Of a stretch of 64,000 bases of DNA, positions 35,974 through 47,423 are shown piece after piece. The stretch's first letter is position 1; each line of letters begins with the position of its first letter. The position numbers were made by a program, and so were the translations under genes. The notes under the pieces are model-generated. The model had not been told where the DNA came from, did not search any database, and worked only from the letters and a program-made list of their open reading frames with translations. This stretch comes from Stenogyne calaminthoides (taxonomy: Eukaryota; Streptophyta; Magnoliopsida; Lamiales; Lamiaceae), in NCBI GenBank assembly GCA_037126765.1, contig JBBCBC010000019.1, positions 32,448,222 through 32,512,221 of the forward strand, given 5' to 3'.

Positions 35974-37194
35974 GTCCAAAGCAGCTCGTGAGATAAGTGA
36001 TTTTATTGTGTTGTGTGATAATATGAGATTGTAGCTTTTGAAAGATTTAGCTGTTTATGCGTACGATGGCCTATGATTGCTCCTTACACGTGCTGTATGT
36101 TAGAATCGAAATTCATGGTATGTTGAGATGTATAATGTAGTACTCCAGCATGCTCCATCCATCTTCTTGTGAAGTTGCTCTGCATTTTCGTGTGTATCAT
36201 TTGTTTGCATTTAATTCTGCTAAAATTTGTTGATGATTTGCTTTGCAACCAGTTTCCGGTTCAAGAGTAACAGAATTGTGTGACTCATACTGGCTTGCCT
36301 GAATTGCTGCTAGTGTAAATTCTATGCTTAAATGTTGTCTTTGTGGCTTGGGATATTTTGGTGCATCTTTTGCCTTATTTCTCAATTGATACCGTATAGC
36401 AAATGGATATAACAAATGCAATAAACTGTTCAATATTTATTGCAATTTGCATGCAAGTGTGGCAAAATTTCTATGAACCTGGTTCAAGGAAGTTTTATGG
36501 CGAATTCGGTAATACTCTCTAGCATATTAAGTATCTTGATTTACTAATTTTGAGATTAAGCACATAAAGTGCCTGTTTTCAAGCACAGCAGGATACTTCA
36601 GAATCACTTTTTCCTCAAAGCTGGCATGCTCCTGGAAAAAAAATAAAAAAAGTGATTCTGAATTTGTCCTCTCATTTGCAAACACCACTAAAATTAAGTA
36701 GTTTTATATGTTAAAAGAATATTATTTTCATATACTAAGTATTATTTTGAATGGTTCACAGGGAACCAACTCGGCTTAAAGTCGTAATTTTCAACAAACA
36801 TGGGGAGAGTTTGGTGTACAAAATTCGGTTACCCCATCCAAAAATGGACCTGGGCTGGGCTGGCCATTTTTTAGGAGGCCCGCAAAGCCCATCTGTTTAA
36901 GTACGGATGACTAACAGGATTAATTGCTTTCCTCTAATTTTAACTTCTGTTGAAAGCATTGGGGATGCATTTTTTTAGTTGAAAATGCTGGTAATTTCAT
37001 TTCTTTTGTAAAAAACAAATATCAATTTAATTTTGATATTATTATACTTTTAGAAAAATATAATTATGACATGATCATAAATGTGCCAAGTTTTACATTT
37101 GTTTGTGATTAGGATATGTTATTCAAGTGTTAGAAGTGTTCAGTGTAATCTAAGTTTATAAATGTGACGTTAATACATAAAGGAGGGGCTGCCC
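35974..37194. other. 3' UTR of EXO70B1 and intergenic DNA
   Basis: The likely 3' UTR runs to about 36450. Beyond it the DNA is AT-rich with no supported gene or clear element, up to the LINE fragment. Confidence 0.5.
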
Positions 37195-37772
37195 ATCTAA
37201 ATTCAGAATTTCAACATGCTTTCAAGCTCGTATAGAATAAAATTGCACCAATGAAAATGATCAATCATGGGTGGAGAGTCTTTTGGGATCGAGTTCCGAC
37301 CAAGGGCAACCTACGTAGAAGAAACATTCTTAATTGTGATTCGAGGTGTGTATTATGTGTCGCAACGGAAGAAACTGATAATCATATTTTATTTGAATGC
37401 ATGGTGGTATATGATATTTGGATGACATGTTTTAGATGGCTTGGAGTTTCGACTGTATTACACTCACGTCCTTCACTTGATATTGCTACCCATAGTAGAC
37501 TGTTCTTTGGGAAGCATGGGAAACAAATTTCTATGTCAATTTAACTATGTGTGATTTGACTTATTTGAAAAGGGGGAAATACTGTTATTTTTTAGGAAGC
37601 TATCTTTTCTTTCGAGAAGATAGTTGAGGAGTTAAAGGCTAGGATATGATGCTGGCTTGAGGTCAAATATGCTTTTAGCTCTAATTTCTTGTTTATTGAT
37701 TGGCTCGAAAACTCAATAATAGTGTTAGGTTATTATATTATCTGTCTGTACGGGTACTTTGTATATCGTTTT
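37195..37772 (+). mobile_element. LINE (non-LTR retrotransposon) 3' fragment, zf-RVT domain
   Basis: Plus-strand coding remnant of the end of LINE ORF2. It reads APMKMINHGWRVFWDRVPTK, GNLRRRNI and a zinc-binding zf-RVT pattern with C in RCVLCVATEETDNHILFEC, followed by DIWMTCFRWLGV. An in-frame TAG just upstream (near 37220) and loss of everything before it show a 5'-truncated, dead copy. The open frame is 37251-37544. The non-coding tail (CTGTACGGGTACTTTGTATA) runs into the CACTA element at 37773 and appears to resume at 51531. Confidence 0.85.
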
Positions 37773-38112
37773 CACTACAAGAAAATGAAGAATTGTCTAT
37801 GAAAACTTTCTAATGACTAAGAATTTTTTTTACAAAAATAATTTGGTCCTTAAAAAGTGAGGATTGTCCACGATTTGCCTACCAATTTTTAGAATAATGT
37901 TTAAAAAAATTACTTAAAAAATAATTTCCTAGGTAAATAAATTACCTACGAACAATTTACCTACGCATTTATAATTTCCGTAGGCAAATTTACCTATACA
38001 AATAATTTTTCTAAGCAATTTACATTTACGTAAAGAATTATATTTGTAGTTTAAAAATAGTATATAATTAGAAAATTTAAGAACAAAATTATTTTTTTTT
38101 GGAAATTTAGAT

Positions 38113-39375
38113 TGTTAATCGAGTCGTTTTATTTGAGAATATGATGTGGCTAATTTGGTAAATAACTCACAAAACAAAACATGCACGTGTAAAATAAATC
38201 AGAAATAAGATGAATTTGTTGGCCACAAGAAAATGACTACTCAAAGGCATACCAAGCCGGGATGTGGTATTGCGAGCTTTTTACATCGTCTGATATTTGA
38301 TACACCTTCACGAAGGTGAATCGTTCTGAGATGAGGATAATTTGGAGAGTTAGCATGTGAGTGCTAGGGTTTTACGTATATCACGGATAATCACTCGAAT
38401 TTTTTTTGTTCCTCGCCTCTCGGGGAATTTCATGTGTGGGTATAACTTTTTAAGGGAATTTTTACGAACCCTTCTCTTAACCTTTTTCTTCCTTTTATAG
38501 CACTCAAACCTGAGCATGATGGGTTGTTGGCAAACATGAAATTTGGGTTATGCGTAATGGTGGAGACTCCGGGCCATGTAAGAACTCTTGTGTACGCCAC
38601 CTTTCCAACTCCGTCTTCTAGGTTGATCTTTGCTTTTGCTTGTCTATAAAGATACCTTTTTTTGTCGTCCAAATTAATCTTTTGCTTTCGGTTGGATGCT
38701 TTGTTAGCCCCCTTTAACCCACGTCGGTTTATCTTTGGAATCTTTGTCCTCCTCGAGCATCTTGAGCCCTCGGGATATCTCGGGTCTTCGGGATATCGAG
38801 TGTCGAAACACTCGACCGCCGGGATGCCCGAGTCTTGAGGATGTTTGTCTTTGCGAGCATCTTGACTCTCGGGATATCTCGGCTGCGAAAGCATCTTGAC
38901 CCTCGGGATATCGGCCTTTTCGGGATATCCGAGTTGCGAGCATCTTGACCCTCGGGATATCTCGAGCCTTTTTTGAATATCTCGAGTTGCGACATCTTGA
39001 CCCTCGGGATATTTGAGCCTTCGGGGATATTACGAGTTGCGAGCATCTTGACCCTCGGGATATCCGAGCCTTTGATATATCGAGTTCTTGACCATCTTGA
39101 CCTTGGGATATCGAGCATTTTGACCGTCCCCGAGTCCTCGAGTTTGTTAAGTGGCCTTCTTGACTTAGCTTTCATTTTGATTCATTCTTTCTGATCCGAG
39201 TGGCGAGTGTGTTTGTTTTGGGCGACAAGTGGCGAACCGGGTCGAACAAACTTGTTTGGTCAATCGGACGGCGAGCACACTTGTCCATCGAGGCTTGATT
39301 ATTTTAATGAATATTACATTAAGTCGCTTCTTTACGTGTTCGATTAATCTGAGTTATTATCACAGGAACACAACA
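38113..39375 (-). repeat. Gypsy 3' LTR (left copy)
   Basis: Begins TGTTAATCGAGTC and ends GAACACAACA on the plus strand, so it has TG...CA termini in element orientation. It aligns along its length with 50333-51469, with numerous small indels. It carries an array of roughly 50-bp units (separate entry). Confidence 0.9.
38755..39140. repeat. LTR tandem array of about 50-bp GATATC-bearing units
   Basis: CATCTTGAC recurs at 38858, 38892, 38941, 38993, 39044 and 39093, each followed by a form of CCTCGGGATATC and a GAG(C/T)C block, so the main period is 49-52 bp. Many units include palindromic GGGATATCC or CGAGATATCTCG-like cores. The right LTR has a decayed version at 50945-51235. Confidence 0.9.
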
Positions 39376-39491
39376 ATACCCCCGTAGGAATCGCTTTTGT
39401 ATTCAACATGGGGCCCGATTATTATAATCTTATTGGGCCATAGTCGAAGTCGTTTAAATATTCCATGCGGATTTTTCAAAATTGAATCCGG

Positions 39492-39501
39492 TATCTATTT
39501 A
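39492..39501 (+). promoter_or_regulatory. Possible TATA box of the antisense gene
   Basis: CTATTTATACC lies about 80 bp before the first open frame of the plus-strand gene and is followed by a pyrimidine-rich stretch (CTTTTCTCCTTCCTTCTTCT) like plant 5' leaders. It sits just inside the left LTR. Position and sequence only. Confidence 0.5.
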
Positions 39502-39572
39502 TACCTCATTTCACCGCCTTAAACCCTTTTCTCCTTCCTTCTTCTTTTTGCCTCTGTCTTTCAATCTTTTCC

Positions 39573-42420
39573 GTGTCTGAAAATTTCCGGCGAGGGCTTC
39601 ATCATTCCGGTGAAGAATCTTACTCAGGTAACCTCTGCATTCTTTCTCTTATTGCTATTATGGCCTCCTGCTCAAACTCTTATGTTCCCCTAGAATCGGA
39701 CCACCATAGTTCTTCTTCCCCTTACATCGGTAGAATCCCCATAGCGGCGCTTAATGCACCGGAGACGAATGTCTCGGATTCAGGATTTCGTTGGCAAGTT
39801 CGGCAACCGTTTGCCGTTCTTTCCTCCGATTCCGACGAAGCCCTAAATGAATTGGATAGGGACTTGACCCGTAGTGATTTCTCGGATGATTCAAATGACG
39901 ATTCTTTGCCCCAAACTCAAATTAGGTCTAGGACTGTTGATAATGTTGATGTAGATAGGAATGACGATGTTGTGAGGGGGGAAATTTTGATGGCTGAGAA
40001 TGTAACCGAATCGAACATAGGGGTAGGTGGTGAGCAAAATTCTAAACTCGATATACCTGTTGGTGTCCCTCATAGTCCAACATATAACGAGTATAATGCT
40101 CGTTATAGTTTCGATGGGCCCGAGCAACCTCATAGGATTAGGGTTGAGAATGAGTACCCAGCGAGCAAGATAGCGAGCATAATTGATGTAGATATGCTCG
40201 CTCAGCTGCATAGAAATTACGAAACCCCCAAGGATGTCTTTTTTCGCACCGGGTCGATGATGGCCGGGTGACCAACCCCCTGAGGGTTGTGTCGCTGTGA
40301 ACTTGGACACAATGGAAGCTGGCCTTCGATTCCCCCTCCATCCGACCATCACCCGTTTGCTCGTGGAATGGAACATTTCCATCACGCAACTAAAGCCGAA
40401 TGGGTGGCACATGATTATAAGTTTTCTGACTTTGTTCGGCAAAATGAAGCCAAGATACTATCCCTCAGCAGCTGAACTTGCTCGATTGGTGCACTTGACC
40501 ATTCCGGGCGGGCGAACATGGGTGGTTTGTTCATGCAAGCTAATGCCAAGTGCAAAATCATTGAGGATGTGCCAAACAAAATCAGTGATTGAAAGGAAAA
40601 AATTTGGTTCGTTGGGGGCGATTGGAAGAGCCCGGCTTCTGGAAGCGAACCAAACGCTCGTTTAGACATCCCCACTGACTTCGGGGTGTACCGCAGTAAG
40701 TGATTTTGTGTCTTTTGTTCTTCAATTTGAACTGATTTTAACTTACCCTTTATTTCAGGGATTCCAGCTGCGACGGACAAGGAAACCAACGACGGCTATT
40801 TTAGCAGTGTTTGGCAAATTGACCTCGAGTCTCGCTCGGAACGATCTGTGAGAACCCTGAATTCCGCCGATCAGATGAAGAAAGGAGGTTTATTCGTGCC
40901 CCCTCATCATCTTGTTGCTGTTAATCCTACTGGTAAGGATTGCCTCTTTTATTTGAATAAGCTTTGTGCCATTTTACTCGTTGTTATCCTTTTGTGCATA
41001 ATGAATTATTTTGTTTATAGCTTTCCCATTGTGACCGGATTCTTTGTGAGTACATCCAACATACCTTGAGATGGCTTTCGGAGAAAAAGGCCACGAGAGC
41101 TTGTTTCGGATTCGAAAGCCGAACGGGAGGCTCGTGAACAAACAAAAAGAGGCTTAGAAAAGATGAAAGAGTAAGTCGAGCATCCGCGTCCGCCCTGAGG
41201 AATCGAAATAAAGGAGTACTTGTTCGTCCGAAAGGATTATTAGCTTAACATTTAGTTCATTTAGTTCGTTACCTTTTGGTTAATTCCGATTCGTACTTTT
41301 TTCATATTTATTTGCTCGGGTGTATATGTAGGTTGAGGCGGGTTGGGCGCCCTTGATGCCCAATCCGAAAAATTACTTACTTTCATGAGTGTTACGCAAG
41401 GTTCCGGCATTCCCAGGCATGTTGAGAAGTGCAGGACTCTGCTTCGAGCATGGACTACCGAGGAAAGAGTCCACTACGGGTCCCACTCCTCCGGAAAATA
41501 TGCGTCACAGTCTGCAGTACTTGGGGCCAATCTATGGTCGTTCTTGAGAAAGCTTTATCTTTGAGTCCGCCAACCTCCATGCCAACTACTTGGCTTTGAT
41601 CGAGAACTTGAAGAAAAAGGTGGGCGAAATAACAGGACTCGGGGATGAATCGAGGTTGGCTCGCGACTGCATCCTCGGCATAAGCCGATGTTCGCATTAG
41701 CTCGAGGAGGATGCCGCAAGACTCAGAAAATGCTCGCCCGTTCGGGAGGATGCTTTCGCCCGGGAGAAAGGAGGAAATCAATCACTCCCCGGAGGAGGTG
41801 GTCGATATCTGAAAGAGCTCGAAAAGAGGAGATGAATGTTGAGCTTCGCAGTTCCGTGGCGTCGAGGCCATGGAAAGTGAGAGGAAGTGATGCGTACTAA
41901 CAACTCATCATTCTTGAGGAGACCAACACTTCGTTTGGGTCTCGAAAATTCAAAGTTTGCATAATGAAGAGTATGTTGATTCCATGTCCAACTTCTCCTA
42001 CATTTGTGCCTTCGCCGATGTTATCCGGGTTCCGCTTTCGCCATGCACTCAATTGGCGAACAAATTGCCCTCTTATATCCGGTTTCAAGATTTTTGATCG
42101 ACAACCCACCGATCGCAACCTTCCAATGTCAGATTTGAACGATGCGTGTGATTTCTCCATTCTTCCCGGCGGATCGGCAGATGATCCTATTCTGGATGAG
42201 GAAGATGGATCGGACGTGAATACTGCTGGTGTTGCTGGCCAAAATCTCCAAATCGAAGTTCGGGACCGTCGGGTGCGGTAGAACAAAGGGACCTCACGCT
42301 GGATCGAAAGAATGTACCTTCTTGCGAGCATTTGGTACTGACCATCTTGAAGGAGTTATTCTTTGAGAGGCGTTTGAGGCACGATTTGTTCGACATCTCT
42401 CTTCCGTCTACCCCCAATTA
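39573..42420 (+). pseudogene. Antisense spliced gene in gypsy element (Transposase_28-like)
   Basis: A plus-strand gene inside a minus-strand retrotransposon, between integrase and the 3' LTR. The first frame (39573-40271) encodes a polar, acidic stretch. After a frame break near 40265, the block around 40297-40690 reads AGLRFPLHPTITRLLVEWNI, LKPNGWHMIISFLTLFG and, in another frame, DWKEKIWFVGGDW, which resembles the 'putative gypsy type transposon' (Transposase_28) family. Two introns are apparent: 40696-40758 (GTAAGT...TTTCAG) and 40933-41020 (GTAAGG...TATAG). Between them lies TDKETNDGYFSSVWQIDLES. Further broken frames run to about 42420. Function of this family is unknown. Several indels mean it is not translatable as read. 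Confidence 0.75.
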
Positions 42421-44652
42421 TAAATTTGCTCCTTAGTGTTATTTTTATTTTGTCGAACATATGTTGTGTAATTTTTTGTCTTCTTCACCTTTTGTTCGAA
42501 CAATGTCTTCAATACTTGTAATTTTTTGCTGACTTCTTCTCTTTTGTTCGAACACTTTTACAATTGAATGGATGAATTACATATTGAACTATCTCCTCTA
42601 ACCTGATTGTTTTTGAGGATGAATGTGGTTGTTGATAAATGATTGATACTTGTGTTGCTTGATGTTTGCTTTGTTGCTTTGTGTTCGCTTTGTTGCTTTC
42701 CAGTTTTGGCCCCTTTTCTTCTGAATGAATTCGAACATTAGGTTTTCTTTATGCCCCGCTCCCCGACTTTTTTCGGTTTTGATTGTCTTATTAGCGTTCT
42801 GATTGGTTGATCGTCTTATTTAGGTGCGACCGATGGGTTACTTTATGGACCCCCCTTTCTTGGTTCGCGATCGTCTTATTTAGGTCGCGATCACTTCGTC
42901 TTAGGCCCGTCTTTATTTAGGCTGCGACCTCAAGACTCATCACCCATTAAGGCTTGGTATCTGTAAATGACGAGTCGTCTTTTCATGCGTACCCATTACT
43001 CGTTTTTTTTTTCATGAATCGAGTACGAACTCGTTAAATCGGTGAACATAGACTTGGGCTCGTTAAATGTCTTTGTTCGGGCCGTCCCTACTTTAGGTGC
43101 GACCTCAAATAAAGCTTGAACTAGAAAATTTTAGCGAACAAAAGTACATATACTTTTTTTTTTTTTACAACACTTTGTATTCTATTACAACCTTCATATT
43201 TGAAGAAGACTATCTATTACACAACTATAGATATCGGACTAGGGTTTTGAATTTAAACCTTGTCTTGAGTAGACCTGTAACCGCCTCACCTTGTCCGCGG
43301 AATTGATGTTGACAAGGATGTGGCACATCATCCCTGTCTACCCTTTTCTTTCTTTAGTAACATGCTCAAGTAAAGAAGAAGATAAGCTTTTTGTCCCTCC
43401 CCGACAAGCCGTGGATTACGCTTGCGGTCATGATATGAGCACGTAAAGATACTGCCGCTTAAAGTAGGGCGCGAGCAAAACTTTCAAATTTCGCCCATTC
43501 TCGTCCCCTTCAAGATGCTTTACATCGGGGGTCCCGATATTGCTTTTGAGCGACACTATGACATCCCTCCCCATCGGAGAGATTTTGGGATGCATAGGAC
43601 TAGCGATTTACTACGTATAAGCAAAAGAGAGTAACGCTGAGTGGCAACTATGACTCTGCCGAGCATCTTGAGTCCGCAACGAGCTTCAACCTCAGGCTCT
43701 GAGTGTCATATAAATTATAAATCTCGTCTCGGAAGATGCTCGATTCAAATAAACGATAAATTAATCGAAAGGCCGGATTCTTCGCCCCGAGGCATACCGA
43801 ACCAATTTTCTTCCGAGAAATGTAGTATTTTTTTTTTTTTTTTCTTCTTCATATGTTTTTTTTCTCTTATTTTTTTTAGCTATCAACATGCCTCTATTTA
43901 TATAACTATCCCAAGCTAGTGCTGGCTCTCTTACTTTTGCTCCCCCTTTTGACATCTGTTCAGCTTTTTGACAGCTCTTGCTCAAAGATTGACTCATCCC
44001 CGCTTGGTTGCCACCACTTGTCAACTCGCTTACACGTATCTTACGGTGACAACCTCGTTCGACACGTATCTTACGTCTTTTCGATAGTGTTGGCCAAAGA
44101 TTTTCTTCCACTGAAGATATGTGTCGAACATAAAGTATTCTTCTTTCAGGATTGTCCTACTCATTTTAATTGAAACGACTGATTATGTTCGGCCACTTGT
44201 GTTCGTTTCAGCTACATCGGCAATTATGTTCGGCCAACTATGATCGCTTCAGCTGTGAGGACGACTTTGTTCGGCCAACTATGCTCGCTTCAGCTGTGAT
44301 GACGACTTTGTTCGGCCAACTATGCTCGCAATTATTGATAATATTTTTTCAAATTTGGCTCATTCCACGAGTAGGACAATGGGACTCCATTCAGGTCTTC
44401 CAAGTCATATGCCCCGTTTAGCAAACGTTCTGTAACTCTGAACGGACCTTCCCATGCTCGGCCGAACACACCGCTTGATACCCCCGTTGCTCATCTTAAA
44501 ATCAGCTCTCCCACATTGAACCTGCGTGTTCGGACTTTGGAGTTGTAGAACTTCTCTGATCTCTTTTTGTACATGGCATTCTTGAAATCAGCCTCCGTCC
44601 TTCTTTCTTCCAACAGGTCTGCACTCAGGGCGAGCGCATGGTCATTGATGTG
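42421..44652. other. Gypsy 3' region after integrase
   Basis: Non-coding part of the retrotransposon between integrase and the antisense gene. It contains repeated phrases such as GATCGTCTTATTTAGG(T)GCGACC (42800-42960 and again near 43090) and a T-rich tract at 43829-43875. The short minisatellite at 44183-44330 is listed separately. No domain is recognised. Confidence 0.55.
44183..44330. repeat. 41-bp minisatellite, four copies
   Basis: GTTCGGCC recurs at 44187, 44228, 44269 and 44310, exactly 41 bp apart. Each is followed by A(A/C)(C)TATG(C/A)TCGCTTCAGCT-type sequence. It lies in the gypsy 3' region. Confidence 0.93.
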
Positions 44653-45267
44653 CTATCCAAAAGTCATTGTTCGATGACTTGGAATCTTGATTTCTGCGGG
44701 TATAACAGCTTCCGCACCAAATGTCAAGGCAAACGGGGTCTCCGCAGTTGATGTTCTGAAAGTTGTTCGATAGGCCCATAATATTTCAGGCAACACTTTA
44801 GCCCATCCTCCCCCCTTGGAATTATCAAGTCTAGCCTTGAGGGTATGCTTGATAATTTTATTAACGGCTTCAACTTGTCCGTTTGACTGGGGATAATACG
44901 GAGTTGAGTAATGCTTTTTTATGCCCCAGCAAGCACAATTCTGTCTGAATTCACTTCCATCGAATTGTTTGCCGTTATCAGTTACTAATGATTGGGGAAG
45001 CCCAAATCGACAAATGATATTTTTCCAAACAAAGTTCCACATTCTTTGTTCGGTGATTTTGACAATGGCCTCGGCTTCTGCCCATTTAGTATAGTAATCA
45101 ACGGCAACCACAACAAATTTTACTCCCGACGTGCCAGTAGGAAATGGGCCGATCAAATCAATCCCCCATTTAGCAAATGGCCATGGGCTATAGACTGACA
45201 CTAATTCTTCAGGTGGGCTATGAATAAGTGGGGCATGTACCTGACACTTGTGGCACGCCATGAGCAT
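44653..45267 (-). pseudogene. Gypsy integrase core domain
   Basis: The minus-strand frame encodes the rve integrase core. D37 in KWGIDLIGPF, D97 in LVTDNGKQFDG and E133 in NGQVEAVNK form the DD35E triad with 35 residues between the second D and E. The flanking motifs YYTKWAEAEAI and WAYRTTFRTSTAETPFALTFG are typical of plant gypsy integrases. The frame overlaps the end of the upstream H2C2-bearing frame by about 50 bp, so a frame break separates the zinc-binding N-terminus from the core. Confidence 0.93.
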
Positions 45268-46086
45268 ACGCTGTGAAATCTTTTGAGGTTGGCCAGTAAT
45301 AACCTTGTCTGATTATTTTATGGGCCAGGACGAGCCCACCTGTATGATTTCCGCATACTCCATCGTGGATTTGTTCCAGAAGTATACGACCCTCTTTAGG
45401 AGTAATACACTTTAATAGTGGAAGTGAGAAGCTTCTTTTGTACAAATGCTCGTCTATGATAGTATAACGAGCAGATTGTAATCTAAGGCGAGTAGCTTGT
45501 GGGAGAAGTCCCTTTTGTAAGTAACTCAGGATTGGAGTCATCCAAGTTTCTTGTTCGCCTGTTACTTGGGCGATCATAACTCTGGGAACTGATGGCGAAC
45601 AAGTTGTGACAACCACAATGTCTGTTGTGTTCGTCACTCCTTCTGCTGTTGCCAGGCGTGCCAAAGCATCAGCGAACGAATTACCCAATCGTGGTAATTG
45701 TTCTATGAAAACTTGTTCGAAATGCTCGAGCAACTCTTTTTTGCTATTCTTCGATCTTCGTGCCATTTGTTCGCCTCGGGCCTCGTACTCGCCTGTTACT
45801 TGATAAACGATTATCTGAGAATCGCTATAAATCATCAGCCTCTGAATCCCATTGTCATAGCCATCTGTAGTCCAGCGATCAAAGCTTCGTACTCGGCTTC
45901 ATTATTTGTAGTTGGGAAGTCAAAACGGATGGCTGTCGTGAATGTTTGTCTGGTCGGGCTGATGAGAACTACGCCTGCTCCGGCTCTTGAACTTGTTGAT
46001 GAGCCATCAACATACATATGCCATGGTTGATCGGCGGCTTTTTTCGGCATTTGTGGATATGTCAACTCAACCATAAAATCGGCCAT
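45218..46086 (-). pseudogene. Gypsy archaeal-type RNase H and integrase zinc domain
   Basis: Two adjoining minus-strand frames (46086-45835 and 45835-45218). The first has WHMYVDGSSTSSRAGAGVVL and NNEAEYEALIAGLQMA; the second continues with IYSDSQIIVYQVTGEYEA and SFADALARLA. Together they give the D-E-D-D pattern of the second, archaeal-type RNase H of Tat-group elements. The second frame then enters the integrase N-terminus with HDGVCGNHTGG and a Y-Y-W pattern. A stop separates the frames, and degraded sequence lies at 46087-46335 where a first RNase H would be expected. Confidence 0.85.
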
Positions 46087-46335
46087 AACTTGGCCCGCTT
46101 CATCACCGCTTCGCTTGAGCGAACGTAATGCCGATCATGTCCTAACTCCACCGCCCATTTGAGTAATCGCCTCTGATGTCGGCGGGTGGAGGACTTCAAG
46201 AATGGGAAGGTGGTCGATTACCTCGGTCGAAAGATCGAAAAAGTATGGTCGCAATTTCAACACTTTCATTCACGAGAAAGCATATGCTAATTTTTCCAAA
46301 GGAGGGTATGAGAGTTCGAACTTTTAAAGCTTGGC

Positions 46336-47423
46336 TTACATAGTAAACGAGCAAGTGTGTGGTCCCTTCGCCCAGATTTCAAGCACAACATTTCGATTGC
46401 ATGTTCGGATGCAAAGAAGATACGATAGAGTTGTTCGCTGGGGGACAAAGCTTAGATGATGTCTCGAGTATCCGCAAGGTAATCGCTTCAATGATTCAAT
46501 GCATTTTGGCAATGCTCGGTCCATCGAATTTCCCTTCTTTAATGCATCAAAGAAAGGTTTGCACTTGTCCCCAGTTCGTGATATAAACCGGCTCACGGAA
46601 GCTAAACGTCCGATTAACTTTTGGACCTCTTTCACACTCCTGGGGGCCTGCATATCGAGCATGGCTTGAATCTTTGATGGGTTCGCTTCGATCCCTCGTT
46701 GACTGACCATATGTCCGGAAATTTTGAGTGAACCCCAAAGTTTGATTTCTTCTGATTTAGCTTCATGTTGTATTCCCTGAGTATATCAAACGTTTGTGCG
46801 AGGTGGGTGATGTGGTCTTCCTTATGTTCGCTCTTTACCACAATATCATCAATATATACCTCAATTGTTCGGCCGATGTGTTCGTCGAACATTTTGTTCA
46901 CCAAACGTTGATATGTTGCACCGGCATTCTTTAATCCGAATGGCATGCGTTGCCAACAGTACATATTCTTTTCACTGCAGAATGCCGTGTTCTTTTGATC
47001 GTCCCGATGCATGGGTATTTGGTGATAACCAGCAAATGCATCCATGAAAGTCATGAGTTCATGACCTGCTGTATTATCGACCAAATAATCGATATGCGGC
47101 ATCGGGAAGTTATCTTTCGGACATGCCTTGTTTAAATCAGTGAAATCAATACATAGTCTCCAAGATCCATTAGACTTGCGGACGAGCACAGGGTTCGCAA
47201 GCCATCTTGGGCATTTCACATCTCGAATCAGTTTGTTGTCGAGCAACTTTTTGATTTCACTATTCATTGCCGCATACTTTTCCGGACTAAACTTTTCAAG
47301 GCTCGATAACTGGAGTTTGTATTGGATCAAGGTTGAGGGAATGTCATGCATGTTTTGGATCAATTCCAACCATGTCCTCGTGCAACCATGCGAACACATC
47401 CAAGTTTGCTTGAAGATAAGCAA
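46336..47423 (-). pseudogene. Gypsy reverse transcriptase
   Basis: The main frame 47423-46632 carries the RT domain: ANPVLVRKSNGSWRLCIDF, LNKACPKDNFPMP, FMDAFAGYHQIPMH, CWQRMPFGLKNAGATYQR and the catalytic YIDDIVV at about 46905-46916. A frame change near 46700 leads into 46710-46336, which carries the thumb region (GIEANPSKIQAM, KEVQKLIGRLASVSRFI). The upstream end overlaps the gag-protease frame. Motifs are intact but the reading frame is not. Confidence 0.93.

Noticed and set aside
39573..42420. Captured host gene inside the retrotransposon
   Set aside because: The motifs resemble a transposon-associated family rather than a known cellular plant gene, and similar antisense ORFs are known in Tat-group elements.
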